Below, one piece after another: positions 37,901-49,384 of a DNA stretch of 64,000 nt. The stretch's first letter is position 1, and every line of letters starts with the position of its first letter. A program made the position numbers and the translations under genes. The stretch spans positions 3,598,001-3,662,000 of the forward strand of contig NC_088321.1 of NCBI RefSeq assembly GCF_910592395.1, given 5' to 3'. Below the pieces are notes generated by a model that saw only the letters and a list, made by a program, of their open reading frames with translations, ran no database searches and was not told the DNA's origin. Source of the stretch: Lineus longissimus (taxonomy: Eukaryota > Nemertea > Pilidiophora > Heteronemertea > Lineidae).

Positions 37901-38490
37901 ATCCAGCAAAAGTTTATTTTCCTGTTAACATAACATCCCATAACTCTCCCACCGAGGAAAGTGATCTGGAAAAAGCCATGATTTCTATAGTCCAGCCAAA
38001 AGCACACAGTTCAGCACCACCTCTGACCATGCAAGTTATTGATAAACGCAAGAGTATCTATGTTGCTTGTGAAACGACTTTCATGACCAGGGGCTTATAT
38101 AGTTTCAAAGTGATTGCGTATTGACTAGTTAGACAATACAATGAAACCTCCCATAGCGGACACCTCTTTATTAAGGACAATCTCTCTATTAAAGACACAT
38201 TGGATTGTAAATCATCAGCATTGTAATACTCTAAACGAATTACATATAGAATGATTTAAGCACATTCTAAATGTCGATCAAGATGACCAGGGCAAGAATT
38301 TTGCAAATTGTATCAAAACTAGACCATCGCGGCCAATGCAGCAGTCCTGGGACGGAACGAACTCAGATATGATAGAGAGTTTCGGTCATGCGCAAACAGG
38401 ACGCCTAACATGGAATACATCATCAAGTCAGGTTGCAATTAGCATTATCGCCGCTGCCTCGGTATAAGGAATTGATACCGAACTGGCGGT
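34986..38490. other. no gene recognised
   Basis: About 3.5 kb without a supported gene. The 69-codon frame at 35206-35415 shows no motif. Near 38150-38205 GCGGACACCTCTTTATTAAGG resembles a short simple repeat common in invertebrate intergenic DNA. Confidence 0.35.
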
Positions 38491-38495
38491 ATCAG

Positions 38496-38567
38496 TTGTC
38501 TCACCAAATCCGCGAGGGTCGAGCAAGAAATGTAGACCAACCGATTGAGTGGTTTTGGCGAGACAGA
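38496..38567. repeat. small foldback, TTGTCTCACCAAA ends
   Basis: TTGTCTCACCAAATCCGC at the left and GTGGTTTTGGCGAGACA at the right are approximate inverses. A relative lies at 40226-40337. AAGGTATCAATTTCTG downstream (about 38650) matches the tail of that relative. Confidence 0.6.
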
Positions 38568-39689
38568 AATTGATACCTTACCAACTTCTGATATATATAC
38601 GTTTTCCCCACGCTCCCGCCAGGTGGCCAGCGTGTAAAATACCGTAAGTATAAGGTATCAATTTCTGCTCTGTAAAACCTCTTAAATTAAATAACGAATA
38701 GTGTGGTTTTAAATGCTTTTTGGCTGTTATCATATTTTGCAGCAACCCAAGCGTCGGTTGCCTTACCCAGAGTCTTTCAAATAGACCGAGGTTGCCGAGG
38801 TTTTGGTCAACAATTAAGCTTCACCGGAGCGCTTTTTTGAGACAATATCAATATTGATTATGCCGATTATGCATTAATGCCGACAGTGAGATAGCAATTT
38901 ATATTCTTAAACAACGAGCTGTAATGTACTGGTTTTAGATGCTTTTGAAAGACTGTGCTGTAGTTAGGGATCTACTTAATTTTTGTGAAAGGGCAAACGT
39001 ATGCAAATATATATATTCTCTATTTTTCTAATGTTAATTGATCACGTAAATGGGCAGTCGGTCGCCTTTAATTTCATCAAATTAGCCCGATTAACACAGT
39101 TTGTTTGCGGGGAATTTTTAGCATGGGGTTGTAATAAAACAATTCAGGTAGAAGTAATTTAATAAGTTCAACGGTTAATGTATAAGAGCAAACTAAATTA
39201 CAAAAAGTCCCCTATATTCAAAATAAGAACCAAGTGCTAGTCTATCTAACCAGTAGCTAGTTGAAGTTCTTATTAAATCAATATTTGGGTGTTCGCCAAA
39301 ACGGGTGGTCGAGGACTTGATATACGACTTCACATGCCTCGATCTGGGTTATTCTTGTACTAATGGGCGGGATTCCGGGCTGAAATCGTCTCCTGTGATT
39401 GACATTATTATATTTGTCTTGGTACTGTAGATCACTATTTTTGTACATAGGGTCCGTGGCTGATAAACTTCCATTTACAGAGAGTAAGACAATGGTGTAT
39501 ATCAGAGACGTCCGGCAAGGTCTTAATTAACACCTTCATGTTCACGACAAGCCTATGATAAACAGACCTATCAAAGGTGAGCATCTGATGAAGACTGGCT
39601 ACTCCTCGCCCGCAAAAGTAGTCAGAAAACCAGACGTCTGGGATTTTTTGGCAGGAATCGTTTATTTAGTACGTAATGTGGTCAGTAAG

Positions 39690-39775
39690 GAGAGCAGTTG
39701 CATAGTGATAAGATCACAGGGCTCATAATCGGGATGTCTTGGGTTCGAATCACCGAAAGATCATCATTTGTTTCG
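39690..39775 (+). repeat. tRNA-Met-like SINE head
   Basis: The order AGCAGTTGCATAGTGATAAG (A-box-like), GGGCTCATAATCGGG (a stem with loop CTCATAA, anticodon CAT) and GGGTTCGAATCACC (B box) is that of a tRNA-Met. The acceptor stem does not pair and no CCA or clean 3' end follows, so this is a tRNA-derived SINE head or tRNA pseudogene, not a working tRNA. RNA polymerase III promoter boxes are implied by family knowledge. Confidence 0.6.
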
Positions 39776-39867
39776 TCTTTGTCATTCCAGACCAGCAGCA
39801 AATTGGTAACTTACTTGCATATAGATGGCGAAATATGATTAAGGAATTGATACTGAAGGTATTGCAT

Positions 39868-40215
39868 TTCTTTTAGTGAGTTTTTTGGCCGGATTTGGAT
39901 CCACACAATGGTACTTAAAAGTACCATTGTAAACAAGGGACTAGCTCCTACTGTTGTAGCTTTTTCTAGCAAACCCCGCTCATTATGTCACGTCGGTGGT
40001 GTGTGTCTGTCGCAGAGGACGGAGTTACTGACTCACCAAAGTCCCTCACTTTCACCGACAAGTAAAACATTGCGAATTCTGAAGAGCGCCGGTTGGTTAA
40101 GCTCTTGGTTCGGGCTTTTAATCTCTGATATTTTCCGTCTGTACATTTTGTAACCATTGTATTTTCATTTTAATGTTCTCCTTTTAGGAGGTTAATAATG
40201 TTATTATTATATTAT
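39868..40215 (+). mobile_element. short retroposon with ATT-repeat tail, copy 1
   Basis: About 345 bases (CATTTCTTTTAGTGAG, GACTAGCTCCTACTGTTGTAG, CTCATTATGTCAC, GAATTCTGAAGAGCGCCG, CCTTTTAGGAGGTTAATAAT) ending in TTATTATTA repeats. The same sequence, roughly 85% alike, lies at 44262-44630 with the same kind of tail. A shared 3' microsatellite tail suggests SINE or LINE-type retroposition. Whether the tRNA-like sequence at 39690 is its head is unclear, because copy 2 lacks it. Confidence 0.7.
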
Positions 40216-40225
40216 TATTGCTTGT

Positions 40226-40337
40226 CTCACCAAAACCGCGAGGGTGGAGCGAAAATGTAGACCAAAAACGAGGCAGCTGGAGCCGAGGTTTCGGCAAACA
40301 TTTCAGATCCAGCCGAGCGGTTTTAGTGAGACAATCA
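40226..40337. repeat. small foldback, TTGTCTCACCAAAACCGC ends
   Basis: TTGTCTCACCAAAACCGC and GCGGTTTTAGTGAGACAA are inverted copies with one mismatch around about 75 bases. Same family as 38496-38567. Confidence 0.7.
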
Positions 40338-40699
40338 ATATCGACAGTGAGGTATCAATTTCTAATCTAAAAAATCTCAAATAAAACAACGAAAAATAAT
40401 GCATTCCATTTCACTCAGCTAAAATTACCATTTTGCTGAGTAACCCCGACTCTCAGTCTTTAAACAAAAAAAACAAAGGAATAAAAGAAGAAACTGAGAT
40501 TTTAATTCATTGTTAACAGAGATTTATTCAACAAGTATGATCAGTAATGGTATCCATGTATCTAGTTAAATCATCCATTTCTCACAAGTATCTGAAGTGA
40601 CCAACTGAATTTAGTCAAATGCAGAAATAATAAGAGCACTGTCTTCAAGAATTTAGAAAGTCTGACTAAATTCAATCGTTGTCTGAAGTGTCATCAATT

Positions 40700-42525
40700 C
40701 GAATTGTCATTTTTTTTCTAATTTCAAAACATCCTTACCAGACCACGATGACCCAAAGGAGTTGGCTGAGAAGTTCTGTAGTTTTTTCACAAGTAAGATC
40801 AGTAAGATTCGGGTAAAACTCGTTTCGAGCAATGCTGTGTCGACACCAATTTCAGAGGACTCTGTTGAAGGCTGTGTTCCAGGCCTGTCCAGTTTCACCC
40901 ATGCAACTGAGGATGAAATAAGGAAGCTGGTGTTGTCAATACCCGCCAAGAGTTGCACTCTGGATCCGATCTCGACTGTCCTACTGAAAAAATGTGTCAC
41001 TCCCCTTGTGCCAGTGCTCACATCTATAGTCAACAAATCAATGCAGCAAGGGCATGTACCTAAAGACCTCAAATTTGCCTTAGTGAAGCCTTTGTTGAAA
41101 AAGCCAACCTTGGACTGTGATGAACTTGCCAACTATAGGCCAGTTTCAAACCTGACCTATTTATCCAAGCTAATCGAAAGGGTTGTAGCTGTTCGTCTAC
41201 GAGAGCATATGACAGTGAACGAGTTGTATGACCCGAATCAGTCGGCCTATCGAAAAGGCCACAGCACCGAGACTACACTTCTTAAAGTTACCAATGACAT
41301 ACTCACATCCTTGGATGTAGGACATGAGGGTCTCTTGGTGTTACTCGATCTTTCTGCGGCCTTTGATACGGTTGACCACACCATTCTGCTTGGCAGACTC
41401 CAGGAGAGGATAGGACTCTCGGACACTGCCCTGCACTGGTTCAGCTCATATCTCGAGGACAGACAACTTTCTGTGTGTATACAGGGTTTTACGTCAGCTG
41501 CTGTGTCACTGGAGTATGGAGTGCCGCAAGGGTCTGTGTTGGGCCCAGTACTTTTCACGATATATACAATTCCATTGGGAGACGTCATGAATAGAGCATG
41601 CATTCCATATCAATTGTACGCTGATGATAATCAGTTGTTGACTTCTGCTCGATGTGGTGACAACGCCCAGTGTAGCGCCATGGTTGCCTCCACGGAGGGT
41701 GGAATAGGCCATATCCAGTCTTGGCTGTCAACAAATTGGCTCTGTCTTAATGCCCCAAAAACGGACATGGTCAATTTTGTGTCAACGCGTCGACAGGGAT
41801 CCATTCCCAGTATCAGTATCAGCGGAGTTCAGATTCCAAAATCTGAATGCGTTAAGGACCTGGGAGTGTGGCTCGATGAGGGAATGACTATGCAGACTCA
41901 AGTGAAAATGACATGCAAAGCTGCCTATGCCAGCCTCTACAAAATTGGGAGGATAAGGAAATACCTAGATCGTCACTCAGTAGTAAGGCTTGTGCACGCA
42001 TTGGTTGTCTCCCGACTAGACACTAACAATGCCATACTCTATGGTCTACCAGATAAGACCCTGGCTCCTTTGCAACGTGTGCTAAATTCCGCTGCTAGGC
42101 TTGTTTGTCGCCGCAGGAAATTTGACAGCATCACCCCACTGCTCCGCGAGCTCCATTGGCTTCCTGTCAAGGCAAGCAACGTTTACAAAATTCTGACTCT
42201 TGTACACAAGACAGTAGTGAGCAGTGGGGGTCCGATATACCTGTCAGATTTGCTGGTGGCGACAAGCGGCTGTACGAGGTCCACCACGTTCAAGGCGCTT
42301 AAAATCAAAAGAAGTAAGTCCAGGTATGCTTCTCATGCTGTGGCCCATACCTGTGGAACAAACTTCCTGTTTCCGTCAGGGCTCTACCAGAAACATCATT
42401 TAAGAGGCAACTCAAAACCACCTTGTTTGAGGACTATTTAGGGGGGGGTGGCGCCTTGAGCGTGGTGGACCACGGAAAGGCGCCCAATATAAGTTTTTCA
42501 ATTCATTCATTCATTCATTCATCCT
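40700..42525 (+). mobile_element. 5'-truncated CR1-like LINE with ATTC tail
   Basis: Coding similarity begins near 40715 in the region before the reverse-transcriptase palm, so the endonuclease and 5' part are missing, as in most LINE copies. The element ends with ATTC repeated five times at about 42499-42522. It is on the plus strand and unrelated in detail to the minus-strand LINE at 58.7-60.4 kb. Confidence 0.85.
40762..42441 (+). pseudogene. LINE reverse transcriptase, long open frame
   Basis: 559 codons stay open. Motifs in order: KPLLKK, NYRPVSNL (about residue 125), AYRKGHSTET, LLDLSAAFDTVDH with the first catalytic Asp (about residue 198), GVPQGSVLGP (about 253), LYADDNQLL with the catalytic YADD box, NWLCLN, LGVWLD, RLDTNNAIL, and the CR1-group signature ELHWLPV. 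The frame continues upstream of the listed start (LPDHDDPKEL), so that start is not genuine; the copy is simply cut at its 5' end. Near 42330-42440 a +1 shift replaces the usual ending (PYLWNKLP-like residues are readable in another frame). The enzyme would prime reverse transcription from nicked target DNA. A young or slowly decaying copy, but not autonomous. Confidence 0.85.
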
Positions 42526-43060
42526 TTTATAATCTGACCTAATTCAGGCAGTTAAAGCAAGGTGTGAAGATGACTAATTCAGTCAAATGCATGCCCAGAA
42601 TAAACAATAAAATAGTGTCCACTATCTGCAATACTCACATACATAGATATATAGATTGTAAACGTTGTGTGGGGCGCCTTTTCACCGAACAAATTGTGCT
42701 CAAGGCGCTGCCCCCTCAAAGTGCCTCGCGTACAGCCAAGTCTTTAACTGACATTTGAATTTAAGGACATCTGAAGCATTCTGAATATGAGATGGGAGTT
42801 GATGTTCTAACCAAATTGAATTTGAATTCAGTCATTCAATGAATTGTTTTAAATGCTATCGAAAAACTGTTTCTACTTCAGAGGCCTAAGCATGATGAAA
42901 TTAAATACGATTTTCTTGTTTTCAAAACACAATTAAGTAAAACAGCAATGTAAACTATGCTAGATCTGCAAATCACAGAGATACAAACGAAAATAACGAT
43001 ATCATAACAGAAAAATTGTATCTATCAAATCTTAGAAAACGACAGACAAAGTTGACAGGA
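42526..43060. other. no gene recognised
   Basis: AT-rich sequence. GGCGCCTTTTCACCG and CAAGGCGCTG near 42670-42710 resemble LINE 3'-end wording, so a second LINE tail fragment is possible. Confidence 0.3.
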
Positions 43061-43064
43061 TTTT

Positions 43065-43262
43065 TATGAACGTTACTGACGATAGTAATGTGAGTGATGA
43101 CCCTAGTGTTACCGGCAGAATTAGGGCGAGTTAGAGTCTGATTTTGTTTCAGATGATGACTATGTACCTGCTGTATAGCATGACGCTAGTAATAGTGATG
43201 GGGCTTTTGATGGTGGCCCACGTGGAAACAATTCGTCTGGGGATGAAGACATGCACCTCCCC
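43065..43262 (+). pseudogene. possible piggyBac transposase N-terminal remnant
   Basis: Two adjacent frames read acidic, Ser/Asp-rich peptide (DDSNVSDDPS; SDFVSDDDYVPA; NSSGDEDMH), the style of a piggyBac N-terminus, with stops between. No catalytic core follows because the 89-bp array begins. Composition alone is weak evidence. Confidence 0.25.
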
Positions 43263-43294
43263 CCCTCAGAAATCCTGAGAAATTCGGCGATTTA

Positions 43295-44072
43295 AGTGTT
43301 AATCTACTGGTATGATATTATACTTAGAACACGACACCAAATCAGAAGAGCCGATGGGTCGGTGTGCCGGTGTAGACAGTAAGACCCTTAATCTACTGGT
43401 ATGATATTATACTTAGAACATGACACCAAATCAGAAGAGCCGATGGGTCGGTGTGCCGGTATAGGCAGTGAGGCCCTTAATCTACTGGTATGATATAATA
43501 CTTAGAACACGACACCAAATCAGAAGAGCCGATGGGTCGGTGTGCCGGTGTAGACAGTAAGACCCTTAATCTACTGATATGATATTATACTTAGAACATG
43601 ACACCAAATCAGAAGAGCCGATGGGTCGGTGTGCCGGCGTAGACAGTGAGGCCCTTAATCTACTGGTATGATATTATACTTAGAACATGACACCAAATCA
43701 GAAGAGCGGATGGGTCGGTGTGCCGGTATAGGCAGTGAGGCCCTTAATCTACTGGTATGATATTATACTTAGAACATGACACCAAATCAGAAGAGTGGAT
43801 GGGTCGGTGTGCCGGCGTAGACAGTGAGGCCCTTCATCTACTAGTATGATATTATACTTAGAACATGACACCAAATCAGAAGAGCCGATGGGTCGGTGTG
43901 CCGGTATAGGCAGTGAGGCCCTTAATCTACTGGTATGATATTATACTTAGAACACGACACCAAATCAGAAGAGCCGATGGGTCGGTGTGCCGGTATAGGC
44001 AGTGAGGCCCTTAATCTACTGGTATGATATTATACTTAGAATATGACACCAAATCAGAAGAGCCGATGGGTC
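43295..44072. repeat. tandem array, 89-bp unit, about 8.7 copies
   Basis: AATCTACTGGTATGATAT starts at 43301, 43390, 43479, 43568 and 43657 and continues at 89-base steps to about 44072. Variants alternate (TAGACAGTAAGACCC versus ATAGGCAGTGAGGCCC), suggesting growth by multi-unit duplication. The unit includes GAGCCGATGGGTCGGTGTGCC. Confidence 0.93.
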
Positions 44073-44261
44073 GAAAAGATTTTGAACTTTTAGATATATT
44101 TCAAAGTAATCATTTTAAGCGTATTTTAGGTCTGCCAAAGAGGAGCCACCATTGTAGCTGTTGGCGGCCCTCGATATAAAACCGGTATCCGCTGTAGTTA
44201 TAAATGGAAAATTTGTCGTTTTTTTCTGTTTTTAAACAACAGTCTCCGGCTTGTTTTTTAA

Positions 44262-44630
44262 ATACATTTCTTTTAGCGAGGTTTTTAGCAGGATTTGGAT
44301 GTATTAAAGGCACGCTTTTAATAAATACCATTGTGAACAAGCGACTAGCTCCTACTGTTGTAGCTTTTTCTAGCAAAACCCGCTCATTATGTCACCTCGG
44401 TGGTGTGTGTTTGTCGCAGAGGATGGGGTTACTGACTCACTAAAGTCCCTCATTTTCACCAACAGGTACAACATTGTGAATTCTGAAGAGCGCCGATTGG
44501 TTATGCTCTTGATTCGGGCTATTAAATCTGTCATAATTTTACCGTCTGTAAATTTTGTAACCCATCATAGTATAGTATTTTATTTCATTTCGATGTTGTC
44601 CTTTTAGGAGGTTAATAAATATTATTACTA
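44262..44630 (+). mobile_element. short retroposon with ATT-repeat tail, copy 2
   Basis: Matches 39868-40215 over nearly its whole length (GACTAGCTCCTACTGTTG, CTCATTATGTCACC, TTCTGAAGAGCGCCG, TTTTAGGAGGTTAATAAA) and ends in ATTATTACTATTA. Confidence 0.7.
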
Positions 44631-44710
44631 TTATACCAAAACCTTTTTTTCCTTTTGATATACTTGGCCCTTTTTCACTCATTCAAGAGTTCAAATTAAT
44701 TATTTCATAG

Positions 44711-44844
44711 GAAAAGTCAAAGCATCAGAATCTCATGGCATTGATAGATATGGTAACGTACTTCAATATCTTATTATGAATACAGCCGAGAATTGGGATG
44801 ATGAAGACATTGGTGAAATTGAAAATAATGCTCACGTTGATTGA
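44711..44844 (+). CDS. possible last exon of an unidentified gene
   Basis: A pyrimidine-rich tract and TTTCATAG precede an open frame of about 44 codons with an acidic ending (ENWDDEDIGEIENN) and a TGA that overlaps an AATAAA. A second AATAAA lies at 44964-44969. The splice-like start, acidic tail and polyadenylation signals suggest a terminal exon. I cannot name the family and found no upstream exon, so it could be chance. Confidence 0.3.
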
Positions 44845-44849
44845 ATAAA

Positions 44850-46180
44850 TGTACAGGTTTTGTAGGTCTACATTGTAGGTCTTAGTTTTATAGTCTTCCA
44901 TTTGTAGATTTAGTTATGCGGCTATCAGTGGTATGACCTAGGAATGTTGATTTCTTTCTGGTCAATAAAGATGTCAGTGTTACTAAGCACTTATTTTATT
45001 TCTTATTATTGAGAGGATTGGGATGGACTTTAGGAGAGAAATGTTGTTGGTGACTGCTGTGATTATTGACATTCGCAGCTCATCCCAACAGAACTAGCAC
45101 GGAACCGGGATGCATGGGCTGTCCATGCCATTTTGTAGGACAAAAGGTACTCTTCTATGCACCGGCAAAATCACAAAAGTGATACGATGCTATGATGATG
45201 ATGATGATGATGTCTTGTCTACATGTATAAAGCCACTTAACTATTCTATTGTCTTTGGCTCTGAGTGTACATATGTAGTACTGTATTCAAACAAATAGGC
45301 AAAGGAACGGCATGTTACACAAAAGTACATTTATTGAATCAGGTACAGAACTACTAGTGTGTACAACAAATATACATGTACTATGTATGAAAAATTGATC
45401 TACCAGTATCCACCCGTATAATCACACCAGTCTCCACTGATAGTAAGACCCGTGAGACTTTTATGCCAGTCTCCTAGACATAATAGATTGTTCCTATAGG
45501 TGCAATGCATATCTTTTTTGAGAGTTAATCACACACAAAACAAATTAAGATAAAATTGGCAGTAAGGTCTATTAGGGACGACACCGCAACAGAGTTCTAT
45601 TGAGCAAAAATCAGAATCAGAGTTTTTCTTCAAAATCTCATCAAATATCGCAATATCAAAATACATGTATCATGAAAAAGCTACTTTTTCATAACATGTA
45701 AACGCCTAGAATGTGAATCTAAGATCCATGCCCAAAAAAACCTGCAAAAATGGGTATAACTTTGGTATGCAGACATATACAGTATCAAATCACAGCTGCA
45801 CAGTACAAGAACACATTCTATAAGCCTATGTGACCGATCAGACACACCAAAACCAGGCGCATGTAGGCATACCATAACTTTACAGAATATGCATTGTATT
45901 TATTTAACCCTATTTCTAAATTTTACGACAGGCGTCTGGTTTTGCTGTGATGGGTCGCATAGAGAATCTCACATCAGACAAACTGTACTTGGTTTAATGA
46001 AATTTGCCCTGAAATCTTTAATTTCCTACAAATGAATAGGGGTTACCATAGATGGAAAAATCAATTAATCAAATTCATTGATAAAATTTATAGATTTCAG
46101 GTCAAATACCTCTGACACGTGTATAAAGGGAACACCCAATTCATCCTGGCAATGGCATAATACAGTGACAAAGTAGGCGC
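44850..46180. other. no gene recognised; GAT microsatellite
   Basis: A GAT-repeat (ATGATGATGATGATGATG) lies at 45193-45211. The rest is AT-rich without supported genes. Confidence 0.4.
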
Positions 46181-46616
46181 GTTTTACTGTTCAAGTAAAA
46201 TGTAACAAATACCAGCAGTTCTATCATTGACCAGTTAATCCACACATAAGAAATGGGTAGATCACAATGTTTTACTGTTCAAGTAAAATGTAACAAATAC
46301 CAGCAGTTCTATCATTGACCAGTTAATCCACACATAAGAAATGGGTAGATCACAATGTTTTACTGTACAAGTAAAATGTAACAAATACCAGCAGTTCTAT
46401 CATTGACCAGTTAATCCACACATAAGAAATGGGAAGATCACAATGTTTTACTGTTCAAGTAAAATGTAACAAATACCAGCAGTTCTATCATTGACCAGTT
46501 AGTCCACACATAAGAAATGGGTAGATCACAATGTTTTACTGTTCAAGTAAAATGTAACAAATACCACCAGTTCTATCATTGACCAGTTAGTCCACACAGT
46601 CATAAGAAATGGGTAT
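46181..46616. repeat. tandem array, 88-bp unit, about 4.9 copies
   Basis: GTTTTACTGTTCAAGTAAAATG starts at 46181, 46269, 46357, 46445 and 46533. This opening block is itself palindromic (TTTTACTGTTCAAGTAAAA). Units are nearly identical, so recent. Confidence 0.93.
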
Positions 46617-47136
46617 ACAGTCAGGCCTCTCCATTGCATGAAGAGCAATACACCCAGTTCTTTTTACGCTATTTTGGCTATGGGAGGGCGAAGCCCGATC
46701 AGTGCGAGCGCCGAAGGCGCGAGCTACGGCGGGGTCTGGGGGGAAATTTTGGAAACTAGATGCTCTCAGATGCTTTTTCCAGGCATCTGAGAGACAATGT
46801 TCACCAATAATTCAATGCCTGAAGTAGGGTTTTTTATTAGGGACTCTTTAATTTTTTTGACTGTCGAGGCGGCCCCTCTTGGATCCGCGCCTGATGATGC
46901 ACTGGTGGCTGGAGAGTACAATGACTTGAGGTGTCACCTAGTGTCATTTTCCTAAGGTAAAGCCCCAGTCGGTGAGTGAAGACAAGTGAATAAATCATTC
47001 AACAATCAATGTGTTTTTACGGTGACTTCATTTTATTTTTCTTTAAATTCCAGGAATCGAGTGGGTGAGGACTAAGTCAGAATTGCACAGTTTCATGATA
47101 CAGTCAACATACTATTTAAATGATGACTGAGTGATG
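46617..47136. other. no gene recognised; GC-rich hairpin
   Basis: CGAGCGCCGAAGGCGCGAG near 46707-46726 can form a stem and is followed by GGGGTCTGGGGGGAAATTTT, wording seen in dispersed repeats of marine invertebrates. No coding frame. Confidence 0.4.
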
Positions 47137-47610
47137 GACACAAATATTGCACTAATCTAAATGACTTAAAATTTTGTTTTCAAGCAGCAGCAGTATCGAC
47201 CTTCTCACTCACATATAAAGAACAACTTCACATACAACGAACTTGGACTTAGTTGGAAATTGACACAAATATTGCACTAATCTAAATGACTTAAAATTTT
47301 TGTTTTCAAGCAGCAGCAGTATCGACCTTCTCACTCACATATAAAGAACAACTTCACATACAACGAACTTGGACTTAGTTGGAAATTGACACAAATATTG
47401 CACTAATCTAAATGACTTAAAATTTTGTTTTCAAACAGCAGCAGTATCGACCTTCTCACTCACATATAAAGAACAACTTCACATACAACGAACTTGGACT
47501 TAGTTGGAAATTGACACAAATATTGCACTAATCTAAATGACTTAAAATTTTGTTTTCAAGCAGCAGCAGTATCGACCTTCTAGAACAACTTCAGTCACAT
47601 ACAACGATGC
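47137..47610. repeat. tandem array, 125-bp unit, about 3.7 copies
   Basis: GACACAAATATTGCACTAATC starts at 47137, 47262, 47388 and 47513. Units share AAGCAGCAGCAGTATCGACC and differ by single bases. Confidence 0.93.
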
Positions 47611-47856
47611 TGGATTGGAATCTCAGATTCCAGTAGTTGAATGTATGACCTCAGCAAATTATTAATGCGATTCTTTAGCTCAATACCATCAGTCAGTCTA
47701 GAAATATTATAATGTAAAGTCAAGTGAAGTCTACATATAAATGATACAAAAGACAGCAGTAAGTATTAATCCCGATTTCTTCGAGTTTCAAAATCTGACC
47801 AATGACTTCAATTATTGCAGCATGCACAGCCAGCAGAGTGTTGTCTGGGTGGCTCT

Positions 47857-48663
47857 TCAAAGTTGGATGTATCTTGACTTGTTAAAATGAGTGTTAAAAA
47901 TGTGAATTATTTCAGAAATTGCATCCTGGGTCAATGGCAATGGGAACAATCTAATTCTCAGTAGTTTATCAATGGTATCGGACTTCATTGATCCCTGATG
48001 CTTTCCGCAAACGAGCTGCATGAAACTGAACCCCCTTTCTGATATAGCATTTGACATGGGAAAAATTGAAGACAGAGACATGAAATACCAGACGCTAGGG
48101 TACACTTGCTTCAAGTCATCCCTTGTCATCCATGTCAGAACATCAATGGGGCTCAGCAGTCTTTTCTCTTTCAGGTTGCTCAGTTCACCTTCATTCTTTT
48201 TAAGAGCATATTGTGGTACTGCCCTTGGATTCTTCTCCCTCTCTTTCTTTTTGTTATCCAACCTTTGGGAGCAAGAAGATGTCTCTGCATCGTTTTCTTT
48301 CTGATGCCTTCTTTTCATGAGGCACAAATGCTTTGAGAACAGATCATACTCTTTGACCAAGTCAGAAGGTGCCTCGCCCTGGGCCTCATGATCATGATTC
48401 CCCTCTGCCTCAGCATCAACCGGGTGATAATGATCATTGAGTCGTTTCAGGTGAACATCTACTGAAGCACTAGACAGTGATGCAGACAGTGTTGTGGCCC
48501 TGACAGGGGCAATGAAGAGTTTGTGCAAGCTCTGTACAACTGGGCTCATGTCATCATAGAAGGCAGTGTTCAACTCATCCGACAGAGCACTGCAGAAGGG
48601 GGAGACGAATTCTTTCTTGAATTCTTCGAAATCAAATGCTGGTTTGTCACGACCCCTGGTCTG
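47857..48663 (-). pseudogene. hAT-type transposase C-terminal part
   Basis: An open minus-strand frame of about 270 codons ends in the hAT dimerisation pattern: YPSVWYFMSLSSIFP, then SNAISERGFSFM, then LLRIRL. Before it lies a charged, low-complexity stretch (KKKEREKN) and PFCSALSDEL. The N-terminal BED finger and most of the catalytic core are absent. The upstream end runs into a mariner-like terminal repeat at about 48672-48700, so the in-frame Met at 48687 lies in that repeat and is not the real start; CCGGCAG just before ACCAGGGG could be a splice acceptor. Either a truncated transposon or the last exon of a domesticated hAT-derived gene (ZNF862-like proteins share this ending). Confidence 0.65.
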
Positions 48664-48816
48664 CCGGATGAACAGTAGAACTCGCATAAGTCGACATCGT
48701 ATAACCCGTCACTGTGCATAAGTCGGCACCCACCAGAAAGTCCAAATTTCATCTAACTAACGTTAATTTCATTAAAAGATATGCATACAACTCGTCATTC
48801 ATAAGTCGTCATTTAA

Positions 48817-49238
48817 GGTTAGGCTCTACGTCAATTCTTTGCAACACCATTCTGCCATGATTTTTTTGTTAAAAACACCAGCATTACTCCTTCAAAAGTG
48901 AGTTTCATCAAATTTCAGGTAGCACACACTGTTCTTTGTGCATTACTGGACATACTGCCAACCTTGAAATGCAAATTAACTTCGTTTTGAGGGAGTTCTA
49001 ATTGCTTTCGAATTTCAGTTTCCTGGAAAAATTTCCAAATGTGCACAAAAGCAATTGGAGCAGCTTCAAAACGAAGTCAATGTTGATTTTGATGGTGGCA
49101 GTTTGTTCATTAAATCACAGAGAACAGTGTGCGCTCCTTGAAATTTGATAAAACTCATTTTTGAACAAGTAATGCTGGTGTTTTTGCCAAAAAATCATGC
49201 CAAAATGGTGTAGCAAAGAATTGTCGTAGAGCCGACCC
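48817..49238. mobile_element. foldback MITE, about 120-bp arms, TTAA duplication
   Basis: GGTTAGGCTCTACGTCAATTC at the left is mirrored by GAATTGTCGTAGAGCCGACC at the right; the inverted match continues for about 120 bases each side (CACCAGCATTACT, CAAATTTCA, CACACTGTTC). TTAA lies at 48813-48816 and 49239-49242. No coding frame. Confidence 0.85.
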
Positions 49239-49384
49239 TTAATACAAGTCGGCACCAATCTTACAGTCCCTTGTAATAGAAATGAATGTACAATTACACC
49301 GGTAACTTGTCACCGCGGGGCGTGCGTCTTTGATCAGCCCATAGATCAAATGACGATCCACGTGTATTAAAAATGTACGGATAC

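Noticed and set aside
39690-39775. Functional tRNA-Met gene
   Set aside because: The acceptor stem does not pair and the sequence continues as dispersed repeat.
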